Part shown: positions 19,413 through 26,982 of the stretch, one piece after another
Numbering within the stretch: position 1 is the stretch's first letter
Layout of the letters: the number at the start of each line of letters is the position of its first letter
DNA from: Streptomyces carminius
GTDB taxonomy: Bacteria > Actinomycetota > Actinomycetes > Streptomycetales > Streptomycetaceae
NCBI RefSeq assembly: GCF_002794255.1
Contig: NZ_PGGW01000069.1
Span: 363,153-427,152 of the forward strand
Length of the DNA stretch: 64,000 nt
Reading direction: 5' to 3'
Made by a program: the position numbers and the translations under genes
The notes under the pieces: generated by a model
Databases searched by the model: none
What the model saw: the letters and a program-made list of their open reading frames with translations, nothing else
Told to the model about the DNA's origin: nothing

Positions 19413-20201
19413 CTGGGCAAGCGACAGCCCGAAGGCCCGCCGCCCGCACCCGTGGCGCAGCGCATCCGTCTGCGCTACACCAAACGCGGCCGCCTCCGGT
19501 TCACCAGCCACCGCGACTTCCAGCGCGCCTTCGAGCGGGCACTGCGCCGGGCCGAGGTGCCCATGGCCTACTCCGCGGGCTTCACCCCGCATCCCAAGGT
19601 CTCGTACGCGAACGCGGCACCGACCGGTACGGGCAGTGAGGCCGAGTACCTGGAGATCGCCCTCACCGAGCGGCGTGATCCCGAGGTCCTGCGGAGGCAG
19701 CTCGACGACTCGCTGCCCGACGGGCTCGACGTCGTCGACGCGGTGGAGGCCCGCACCGCCGGTTTCGCCGACCGGCTCACGGCCTCCCGCTGGGAGCTGC
19801 GGCTGGACGGCGTGGAGCCGCGGGAGGCGGAGAAGGCCGTGGCGGTCTTCCTCGCCGCCGAGTCGGTCGAGGTCCGGCGGCAGACCAAGAAGGGCATCCG
19901 CACATTCGACACACGCGCCGCGGTGGCCGCGCTGGAGGCCGTACCCGCCGGGTCCGATAGGCCCGGGGACGGTCCCTGTGCGATACTGCGGCTGGTGGTA
20001 CGGCACCTGACACCTGCCGTACGACCCGACGACGTCCTGTCCGGCCTCCGAGCTACGGCCGACCTGGCGCCGCCGGTCCCCGCAGCGGTGACCAGGCTGG
20101 CGCAGGGGCCGCTCGATGAGGAGACCGGCACGGTGACCGATCCGTTCGCGCCCGACCGCGACGCAACCCTCGTCGCGACGGCGCCGGACGGCACCGCGTA
20201 A
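19413..20201 (+). CDS. TIGR03936 (DUF2344) family protein
   Basis: A 262-residue protein of the TIGR03936 family, found next to or fused with TIGR03960 radical SAM proteins; the biochemical role is unknown. The family core QRIRLRYTKRGRLRFTSHRD and the FTPHPKVSYA segment are intact, and the C-terminus is variable. The start is taken as CTG 19413, behind a strong ribosome site. Homologues I recall begin with the same GKRQPEG after a TTG. A later in-frame GTG (19453) would remove the conserved lead and lacks such a site. It precedes rne after 239 bases. Confidence 0.9.
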   Translation: MGKRQPEGPPPAPVAQRIRLRYTKRGRLRFTSHRDFQRAFERALRRAEVPMAYSAGFTPHPKVSYANAAPTGTGSEAEYLEIALTERRDPEVLRRQLDDSLPDGLDVVDAVEARTAGFADRLTASRWELRLDGVEPREAEKAVAVFLAAESVEVRRQTKKGIRTFDTRAAVAALEAVPAGSDRPGDGPCAILRLVVRHLTPAVRPDDVLSGLRATADLAPPVPAAVTRLAQGPLDEETGTVTDPFAPDRDATLVATAPDGTA

Positions 20202-20440
20202 GGCCGACGCCGCCGCGCCGCCGATGTACGAGGTACCAGGGAGCCACCCGGGTCCGGCCATCAGGCAGGCGCACCGACCAGCAGACTTTCGCCGTGACCG
20301 GGCCGGAGGGCACGGACACGGCGAGCGAGACAACAGCTCCTGTGCGGCGCCCGCGCCCCGGACGGCGGCCCGCGCACCTCATGTGCGGCCCGGCCGGACC
20401 GAGGCCCGGCGCCCGGGAGCGTGACGGGAGAACCGCCCGC
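20202..20440 (+). other. Leader region of rne
   Basis: 239 bases without a convincing gene. A GTG-started frame from 20294 is continuous with rne but is low in conservation signal (Arg/Pro-rich), so I treat it as leader. I see no clear promoter hexamers. Confidence 0.4.
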
Positions 20441-23400
20441 ATGCGCGAACCCACGGAATCCACGGAAATCGCTGAAACCACGGAAACGACCGCGGAGAAC
20501 ACCGCGGAGAACACCGCGGAGAACACCGAGGCGAACAACGGCACGCCCAGCGACACCCTGCCGCCGCGCCGCCGTCGCCGGGCCGTGTCCCGTCCGGCCG
20601 GACCGCCCGCGGTCAGCACCTCCGAGCCGGAGATCGTCGCCCCGACCGTCGCCCAGGGCGAGCAGGGCGACCGGAGCGAGCAGGCCGGGGCACCCGTCGC
20701 GGCCGCCGGGAGCGAGCAGCCCGCCGAGGAGGCGAAGCCCGCCCGTACGCGGCGGCGTGCGACGCGCCGGGTGTCGGCTCCGGCGGGGGCGCCGGAGGGT
20801 GCCGCGGAGGCCGCCGCTGTGGTGCCGGCCGCGGAGCCGGTGGCGGAGGTGCCGCCGGGGGCCGCCGGGAGTGAGCAGCCCGCCGAGGAGGCGAAGCCGG
20901 CCCGTACGCGGCGGCGTGCGACGCGCCGGGTGTCGGCTCCGGAAGGTGCCGCGGAGCCGGTGGCGGAGGTGCCGGCGGAGGCCGCTGTGAGTGAGCAGCC
21001 CGCCGAGGAGGCGAAGCCCGCCCGTACACGGCGCCGCAGTCGGAAGGCCGTCGAGCCGGAGCCCGCCGGGCCCGAGGCCGCCGGGCCCGCCGAACCCGCG
21101 GAATCCGCCGCCGAGGCCGCCACGGAGAGCACCAGGGCCGATGCCGGGCAGCCGGCCGCCGAGTCCGGGAGCTCGCGCCGCCGGGCGAAGAGGCCGCCGG
21201 TGGCGGTCTTCCAGCCGCCCGTCTTCGCCGAGCCGGTTTTCCAGACCCCCGAGACGGCGGCTGCGGCGGCCGCGGCCGGGGAGCCGGACGAGGACGAGGA
21301 CGAACTCGAGGCCGGGTACGACGGGGAGTCCGAGGACACCGGGGCGGCGGAGGAGCCGGAGCGGGCCGAGTCCGCCCCGGCGCGCCGCCGTCGCCGTCGC
21401 CGCCGCACCGGCGACGTCGCCGGTGAGGAGGGCGCCGAGGACACCGGGACCGTCCAGGACACCGGCGGCACCGCCGACGCCGGTGAGGACGAAGAGGAGA
21501 CCGAAGGCCGGACCGGAGAGGCCGACGAGTCCGAGGAGCGGCCCTCGCGCCGCCGCCGGCGCGGTGGCCGCCGCCGTCGCCGCGGCGGGGACGGCGAGAG
21601 CTCCGAGGAGGCCCGGGAGGACGGCGACACCGGGGATGACGACGAGGAGGCCGACAGCGCCGCCGACGCCGGCCGGGAGCAGGCCGGCGAGGAGAGCGAC
21701 GCGGAGGAGTCCGGGTCCGCCTCCAGCAGCAGCTCGCGCCGTCGCCGCCGCCGTCGCCGCCGCGGCGGGGACACCGAGCCGGTGGCCGCGGAGGCCGCCC
21801 CCGACGACCCGGAGCGCACGGTCGTCAAGGTCCGTGAGCCGCGGAAGCGGAGGGACGAGCCGTCCGAGAGCTCGGACGGCGTGCAGTCCATCAAGGGCTC
21901 CACCCGGCTGGAGGCCAAGAAGCAGCGCCGCCGCGAGGGCCGCGAGCAGGGCCGCCGCCGGGTCCCGATCATCACCGAGGCCGAGTTCCTCGCCCGCCGC
22001 GAGTCCGTCGAGCGGGTGATGGTCGTCCGCCAGAGCGGTGAGCGCACCCAGATCGGCGTGCTGGAGGACGACGTCCTCGTCGAGCACTTCGTCAACAAGG
22101 AGCAGGCCACCAGCTACGTCGGCAACGTCTACCTGGGCAAGGTCCAGAACGTGCTGCCGTCGATGGAGGCCGCCTTCGTCGACATCGGCAAGGGGCGCAA
22201 CGCCGTCCTGTACGCCGGTGAGGTGAACTTCGAGTCCCTGGGCATGTCCGGCGGGCCGCGCCGGATCGAGAGCGCGCTCAAGTCCGGCCAGTCCGTCCTG
22301 GTCCAGGTGACCAAGGACCCGATCGGCCACAAGGGCGCCCGGCTGACCAGCCAGGTCTCCCTCCCCGGCCGTTACCTGGTCTATGTGCCCGAGGGCTCGA
22401 TGACCGGCATCAGCCGCAAGCTCCCGGACACCGAGCGGGCCCGGCTGAAGCAGATCCTCAAGCGCATCGTCCCCGAGAACGCGGGCGTCATCGTCCGCAC
22501 CGCCGCCGAGGGCGCCAGCGAGGACGAGCTGCGCCGCGACGTCGAGCGGCTCCAGGCGCAGTGGGAGGACATCCAGCAGAAGGCCCGCAAGGGCAACGCG
22601 CCGACGCTGCTCTACGGCGAGCCGGACATGACCGTCCGGGTCGTCCGCGACATCTTCAACGAGGACTTCTCCAAGGTCATCGTCAGCGGCGACCAGGCCT
22701 GGGAGACGATCCACGGGTACGTCGCGCACGTCGCGCCCGACCTGGCCGACCGGCTCCAGCGCTGGACCGGCGAGACCGACGTCTTCGCCACCTACCGGAT
22801 CGACGAGCAGCTGATGAAGGCGCTGGACCGCAAGGTCTGGCTGCCGTCCGGCGGCTCGCTGGTGATCGACCGGACCGAGGCGATGGTCGTCATCGACGTC
22901 AACACCGGCAAGTTCACCGGGCAGGGCGGCAACCTGGAGGAGACGGTCACCAGGAACAACCTGGAGGCGGCCGAGGAGATCGTGCGCCAGCTCCGGCTGC
23001 GCGACCTCGGCGGCATCATCGTGATCGACTTCATCGACATGGTGCTGGAGTCCAACCGAGACCTGGTGATGCGGCGCCTGCTGGAGTGCCTGGGCCGGGA
23101 CCGCACCAAGCACCAGGTGGCCGAGGTCACCTCGCTGGGACTGGTCCAGATGACCCGCAAGCGGGTCGGCCAGGGGCTGCTGGAGTCCTTCTCCGAGACC
23201 TGCGTCCACTGCAACGGACGCGGTGTCGTCGTCCACATGGACCAGGTGCAGGTCCAGGGCGGCGGTGGCGGAAAGCGCCGGAAGAAGGGCAAGGGCGCAC
23301 AGCAGTCCGAGCCCGACTCCGCGCCCGTGACGTTCCCGGCCGCCGGGGAGCCGGCGGCCGAGGCGCCCGCGGAGGCGCCGGAGGCCCCCGCCGCCGGGCG

Positions 23401-24340
23401 CCCGGCCGCGGAGCCGGCGGAGAGGGCGGAGGCCACCGGGCCCGTGGCACTGCCGGAGCCGGAGTTCGTCCCGGACGAGGAGCTGTACAGCAGCGTCGCC
23501 GAGGCCGAGGAGGCCGCCCGGCGCGGTCGCCGGCGGCGGCGCACGGCGCGGAAGGCGTCGGCTCCGGCGGGTCCGCCGAAGGCGGTTGCCGAGACGGAGG
23601 AGGCGGCCGAGGCCGCGGTGACGGTGGTTCCGGCCGTCCCTGAGCCCGTCACCGAGGCCGCTCCCGAGCCCGCCCCCGAGGCCGCCGTCGAGGCCGCCCC
23701 AGCGGTGGAGACGGACGAGAGCGCGGAGGAGCCGCGGCCGCGCACCCGGCGGCGTGCGACGCGGAAGGCGTCGGCTCCGGCGGGTCCGCCGAAGGCGGTT
23801 GCCGAGACGGAGGCGGCGGTCGAGGCCGCGGTGACGGTGGTTCCGGCCGCCGAGGAGACCGCCCCCGAGCCCGCCGCCGAGCCCGCCGCCGCAGGTGCGG
23901 CGGAAGCGGGGGACGAGCCGTCCGGAGAGCCCGGGCCTCCGGCCCGCCCCCGTCGCCGGGTGGTGCGCCGGGCGGTCGCTCCGGCGGGCTCCCCGCAGGA
24001 TGCGGAGATCGTCACCGAGTCCGCCGCCGTCTCCCCGGAACCGGCCGCCGAGCAGGAGGGCGCCGACGTGCCGGAGGCGGAGCCGGCGAAGAAGACGGCC
24101 CGCAAGACGGCCAAGAAGACCGCCGCCAAGTCCACCGCCAAGAAGTCGGCGGCGCGGAAGACCGCCACCAAGGCCACGGCCAAGACCGCCACCAAGGCCA
24201 CCACCAAGGCCGCCGCGAAGAAGACCACCGCGAAGAAGGCGGCGGCCAAGAAGTCCACCGCCAAGAAGTCGGCGGCGCGGAAGACCGCGGCGGCCGAGCA
24301 GCAGAGCCCGCCGTCCGTCTCGGCCCCGGCCGAGGACTGA
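20441..24340 (+). CDS. rne: Ribonuclease E/G family endoribonuclease (RNase ES type)
   Basis: An endonuclease for rRNA/tRNA maturation and mRNA decay, 1299 residues from ATG 20441 (GGGAG upstream). The catalytic core, including an S1 RNA-binding domain, sits mid-protein at about 500-930. Metal-binding aspartates are in VVIDVNTG (about 817) and VIDFIDM (about 862), and the zinc-link cysteines in CVHCNGRG (about 920). The N-terminal third is disordered: a (TAEN)3 repeat from a 12-base unit at 20489-20524, three copies of EQPAEEAKPARTRRR, and Arg-rich clusters alternating with acidic tracts. The C-terminal 360 residues repeat RKASAPAGPPKAVAETE and end in a Lys/Ala-rich histone-H1-like tail (about 1217-1285). 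In Streptomyces the flanks bind partners such as PNPase. Confidence 0.95.
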   Translation: MREPTESTEIAETTETTAENTAENTAENTEANNGTPSDTLPPRRRRRAVSRPAGPPAVSTSEPEIVAPTVAQGEQGDRSEQAGAPVAAAGSEQPAEEAKPARTRRRATRRVSAPAGAPEGAAEAAAVVPAAEPVAEVPPGAAGSEQPAEEAKPARTRRRATRRVSAPEGAAEPVAEVPAEAAVSEQPAEEAKPARTRRRSRKAVEPEPAGPEAAGPAEPAESAAEAATESTRADAGQPAAESGSSRRRAKRPPVAVFQPPVFAEPVFQTPETAAAAAAAGEPDEDEDELEAGYDGESEDTGAAEEPERAESAPARRRRRRRRTGDVAGEEGAEDTGTVQDTGGTADAGEDEEETEGRTGEADESEERPSRRRRRGGRRRRRGGDGESSEEAREDGDTGDDDEEADSAADAGREQAGEESDAEESGSASSSSSRRRRRRRRRGGDTEPVAAEAAPDDPERTVVKVREPRKRRDEPSESSDGVQSIKGSTRLEAKKQRRREGREQGRRRVPIITEAEFLARRESVERVMVVRQSGERTQIGVLEDDVLVEHFVNKEQATSYVGNVYLGKVQNVLPSMEAAFVDIGKGRNAVLYAGEVNFESLGMSGGPRRIESALKSGQSVLVQVTKDPIGHKGARLTSQVSLPGRYLVYVPEGSMTGISRKLPDTERARLKQILKRIVPENAGVIVRTAAEGASEDELRRDVERLQAQWEDIQQKARKGNAPTLLYGEPDMTVRVVRDIFNEDFSKVIVSGDQAWETIHGYVAHVAPDLADRLQRWTGETDVFATYRIDEQLMKALDRKVWLPSGGSLVIDRTEAMVVIDVNTGKFTGQGGNLEETVTRNNLEAAEEIVRQLRLRDLGGIIVIDFIDMVLESNRDLVMRRLLECLGRDRTKHQVAEVTSLGLVQMTRKRVGQGLLESFSETCVHCNGRGVVVHMDQVQVQGGGGGKRRKKGKGAQQSEPDSAPVTFPAAGEPAAEAPAEAPEAPAAGRPAAEPAERAEATGPVALPEPEFVPDEELYSSVAEAEEAARRGRRRRRTARKASAPAGPPKAVAETEEAAEAAVTVVPAVPEPVTEAAPEPAPEAAVEAAPAVETDESAEEPRPRTRRRATRKASAPAGPPKAVAETEAAVEAAVTVVPAAEETAPEPAAEPAAAGAAEAGDEPSGEPGPPARPRRRVVRRAVAPAGSPQDAEIVTESAAVSPEPAAEQEGADVPEAEPAKKTARKTAKKTAAKSTAKKSAARKTATKATAKTATKATTKAAAKKTTAKKAAAKKSTAKKSAARKTAAAEQQSPPSVSAPAED

Positions 24341-24370
24341 CCGGGGAGCCGGTACCGGACCGGTCGCTCC

Positions 24371-24400
24371 GGCCCCGGGCGCCGCACGGCGCCCGGGGCC
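24371..24400 (+). terminator. Hairpin terminator after rne
   Basis: A perfect 13-pair stem (24371-24383 with 24388-24400) closes a GCAC loop 30 bases after the rne stop, just before the rplU promoter. Confidence 0.75.
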
Positions 24401-24404
24401 CGGT

Positions 24405-24434
24405 TTGACCCCTCCGCACCGGGCCCCGTAACCT
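24405..24434 (+). promoter_or_regulatory. Promoter of rplU-rpmA
   Basis: TTGACC at 24405-24410 and TAACCT at 24429-24434 are spaced by 18 bases, close to the housekeeping sigma consensus and the clearest two-hexamer promoter in the window. The leader to rplU is about 170 bases and contains an inverted repeat (GCGTGTC/GACACGC, about 24443-24459). It could hold autoregulatory structure, but I cannot show that. Confidence 0.65.
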
Positions 24435-24614
24435 TGACCGTCGGCGTGTCGGTGGACACGCCGCGCTCCTGAGCAACTCCCTCCACGCGCTCCGCGAGGT
24501 GTCGCGGACGAGCGCGAGGAGAGGCCGCTCAGTCCCACCGGACCGGTACGGGCCCCAGGGCCCGGCGGGCGGCTGGCATCAGGGGTTCCATCCACGAGCG
24601 AGAGAGAGTTCCGC

Positions 24615-24938
24615 GTGTACGCGATCGTGCGCACCGGTGGCCGCCAGCAGAAGGTGTCCGTCGGAGACGTGATTGAGGTTGACCGTATCCCCACCAGCAA
24701 GGTCGGCGACAGCGTCGAGCTCTCGACCCTGCTCATCGTCGACGGCGACGCTGTCACCAGTGACCCCTGGGTCCTGGCCGGTGTCAAGGCCCACGCCGAG
24801 GTGGTGGACCACCACAAGGGTGCCAAGATCGACATCCTGAAGTACAAGAACAAGACCGGGTACCGCAAGCGGATCGGTCACCGTCAGCTGCACACCGCAC
24901 TGAAGATCACCGGCATCGACGCCCCGGCCAAGAAGTAA
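24615..24938 (+). CDS. rplU: 50S ribosomal protein L21
   Basis: A large-subunit ribosomal protein that binds 23S rRNA and contacts L20. It has 107 residues, the usual length. It begins MYAIVRTGGRQQKVSVGD and contains the family segment ILKYKNKTGYRKRIGHRQ near the end. Start GTG 24615 follows a purine-rich GAGAGAGAG stretch. rpmA follows 14 bases later, the universal L21-L27 pair, and Obg comes next. This is a strongly expressed operon with its own promoter at 24405-24434. Confidence 0.97.
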   Translation: MYAIVRTGGRQQKVSVGDVIEVDRIPTSKVGDSVELSTLLIVDGDAVTSDPWVLAGVKAHAEVVDHHKGAKIDILKYKNKTGYRKRIGHRQLHTALKITGIDAPAKK

Positions 24939-24952
24939 GGGACTGAGAAGAC

Positions 24953-25210
24953 ATGGCACACAAGAAGGGCGCATCGTCCACCCGGAACGGTCGCGACTCC
25001 AATGCCCAGCGGCTCGGCGTGAAGCGCTTCGGCGGCCAGGTCGTCAACGCGGGTGAGATCCTGGTCCGCCAGCGCGGCACCCACTTCCACCCGGGCACCG
25101 GTGTGGGCCGCGGCGGCGACGACACGCTGTTCGCGCTGGCCGCCGGCGCGGTGCAGTTCGGCACCGCCCGTGGCCGCAAGGTCGTGAACATCGTCCCGGT
25201 CGCCCGGTAA
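24953..25210 (+). CDS. rpmA: 50S ribosomal protein L27
   Basis: A large-subunit ribosomal protein whose N-terminus reaches the peptidyl-transferase centre. It has 85 residues, beginning MAHKKGASSTRNGRDSNAQ without the Firmicute-type cleaved leader. The conserved signature GGQVVNAGEILVRQRGT is present. GGGACTGAGAAG precedes the ATG. It is co-transcribed with rplU; a long hairpin separates it from obg. Confidence 0.97.
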   Translation: MAHKKGASSTRNGRDSNAQRLGVKRFGGQVVNAGEILVRQRGTHFHPGTGVGRGGDDTLFALAAGAVQFGTARGRKVVNIVPVAR

Positions 25211-25239
25211 CACCGGCCCGGCACGTCCCGCACCACCTT

Positions 25240-25306
25240 CCGAGGGCGGACCGCCTTCCGCCGTACGCGCACCGCGCGGACGGCGGGGAAGCGGTTCCGC
25301 CCTCGG
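25240..25306 (+). terminator. Long imperfect hairpin between rpmA and obg
   Basis: An outer 11-pair stem (25240-25250 with 25296-25306) continues inward with further GC pairs (CCGCCTTCC against GGGGAAGCGG). It lies 30 bases after the rpmA stop and can attenuate or end the ribosomal-protein transcript before obg. Confidence 0.65.
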
Positions 25307-25412
25307 CGCGTTGTACGAACACGGGGCATGGACGCGCCGCGACGGGCCCGCGCCCGCCCGGCCGTCCGCCACCGTCAGCACATCACCGCACACCAGCCTG
25401 GAGGCATCCGTC

Positions 25413-26852
25413 ATGACCACCTTCGTGGACCGCGTCGAGCTCCACATCGCCGCGGGTAACGGAGGCCACGGCTGCGCCTCCGTGCACCGGGAGAAGTTCA
25501 AGCCGCTGGGCGGCCCGGACGGCGGCAACGGCGGCCGGGGCGGCGACGTGGTCCTCGTCGTCGACCAGTCCGTGACCACACTGCTGGACTACCACCACAC
25601 CCCGCACCGCCGGGCGGGCAACGGAAAGCCCGGCGAGGGCGGCAACCGGTCCGGCTCCGACGGCGGCGACCTGGTGCTGCCCGTCCCCGACGGCACCGTC
25701 GTCCTCGACAGGCGGGGCGAGGTGCTGGCCGACCTGGTCGGCCAGGGCACCACCTTCGTCGCCGGCCGCGGCGGCCGCGGCGGCCTGGGCAACGCGGCAC
25801 TGGCCTCGGCCCGCCGCAAGGCGCCGGGCTTCGCGCTGCTGGGCGAGCCGGGGGAGACCCGGGACATCGTCCTGGAGCTGAAGACGGTGGCGGACGTGGC
25901 GCTGGTCGGCTACCCCTCGGCGGGCAAGTCGTCCCTGATCTCCGTCCTCTCCGCGGCCAAGCCGAAGATCGCCGACTATCCCTTCACCACCCTGGTGCCC
26001 AACCTGGGCGTGGTGACGGCCGGGGAGACCGTCTACACCATCGCCGACGTCCCCGGCCTGATCCCCGGCGCCAGCCAGGGCAAGGGGCTGGGCCTGGAGT
26101 TCCTGCGCCATGTCGAGCGCTGCTCGGTCCTGGTGCACGTACTGGACTGCGCGACGCTGGAGTCCGACCGCGACCCGGTCACCGACCTCGACGTCATCGA
26201 GGCCGAACTGGCGCAGTACGGCGGGCTGGACGACCGGCCGCGGATCGTGGTGCTCAACAAGCTGGACGTCCCCGACGGGCAGGACCTCGCCGACATCATC
26301 CGGCCCGACCTTCAGGCCCGCGGCCACCGGGTCTTCGAGGTATCGGCGGTGAGCCGCAAGGGACTGAAGGAACTGTCCTACGCGCTGGCGGGGATCGTCG
26401 CGGAGGCGCGCGCCGCCCGGCCGCAGGAGGAGGCGACCCGCATTGTCATCCGCCCGAAGGCCGTGGACGACGCGGGCTTCACCGTCACGAAGGAGACCGA
26501 CGGCCTGTACCGGGTGCGCGGCGAGAAGCCGGAGCGCTGGGTCCGCCAGACCGACTTCAGCAACGACGAGGCCGTGGGCTACCTCGCCGACCGGCTCAAC
26601 CGCCTCGGTGTCGAGGAGGAGCTGATGAAGGCGGGCGCCCGCGAGGGTGACGGGGTCGCCATCGGCTCCGAGGACGACGCGGTCGTCTTCGACTGGGAGC
26701 CCACGGTCATGGCCGGCGCGGAGATGCTCGGCCGCCGCGGCGAGGACCACCGTATGGACACCCTCCGCCCGGCCGCCCAGCGCCGCCGCGACCGCGATGC
26801 GGAGCGCGACGAGGCGGCACAGGCGTACGAGGGCTTCGACCCCTTCGCGTGA
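25413..26852 (+). CDS. obgE: Obg family GTPase
   Basis: Obg is a ribosome-associated GTPase that in Streptomyces influences the onset of differentiation with changing GTP level. The protein has 479 residues from ATG 25413, with CTGGAGG upstream. The Gly-rich Obg domain (about 1-158) has GGNGGRGGD-type repeats. The G domain shows G1 GYPSAGKSS (about 166-174), G3 DVPGL (about 213) and G4 NKLD (about 285). The C-terminal OCT domain spans about 340-425, and a charged tail follows. The family-typical position after rplU-rpmA is kept. A 20-pair convergent terminator follows. Confidence 0.97.
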   Translation: MTTFVDRVELHIAAGNGGHGCASVHREKFKPLGGPDGGNGGRGGDVVLVVDQSVTTLLDYHHTPHRRAGNGKPGEGGNRSGSDGGDLVLPVPDGTVVLDRRGEVLADLVGQGTTFVAGRGGRGGLGNAALASARRKAPGFALLGEPGETRDIVLELKTVADVALVGYPSAGKSSLISVLSAAKPKIADYPFTTLVPNLGVVTAGETVYTIADVPGLIPGASQGKGLGLEFLRHVERCSVLVHVLDCATLESDRDPVTDLDVIEAELAQYGGLDDRPRIVVLNKLDVPDGQDLADIIRPDLQARGHRVFEVSAVSRKGLKELSYALAGIVAEARAARPQEEATRIVIRPKAVDDAGFTVTKETDGLYRVRGEKPERWVRQTDFSNDEAVGYLADRLNRLGVEEELMKAGAREGDGVAIGSEDDAVVFDWEPTVMAGAEMLGRRGEDHRMDTLRPAAQRRRDRDAERDEAAQAYEGFDPFA

Positions 26853-26912
26853 CATGACCCTACGCCCGTCTGTCCTGTCCATTCCCGGTTGGACGGGTGC
26901 GGGGCGGGAAAG

Positions 26913-26958
26913 GCCCGAAGGGGGGCCGCGCCTCTCTTGGCGCGGCCCCCCTTCGGGC
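26913..26958. terminator. Bidirectional terminator between obg and the polymer glycosyltransferase operon
   Basis: A perfect 20-pair stem (26913-26932 with 26939-26958) closes a TCTCTT loop. It lies between the convergent obg (+) and the glycerophosphotransferase gene (-) and serves both. Confidence 0.85.
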
Positions 26959-26982
26959 TGCCGTGGTGTATGAGGGAGACGC

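Noticed and set aside
20489..21040. Regularly repeated blocks that could suggest a CRISPR-like array
   Set aside because: The repeats lie inside the rne coding frame, units differ in length, and the spacers are coding sequence.
20261..24868. Minus-strand open frame of 1535 codons opposite rne
   Set aside because: Antisense of the repetitive RNase E; it runs through the terminator and the rplU promoter.
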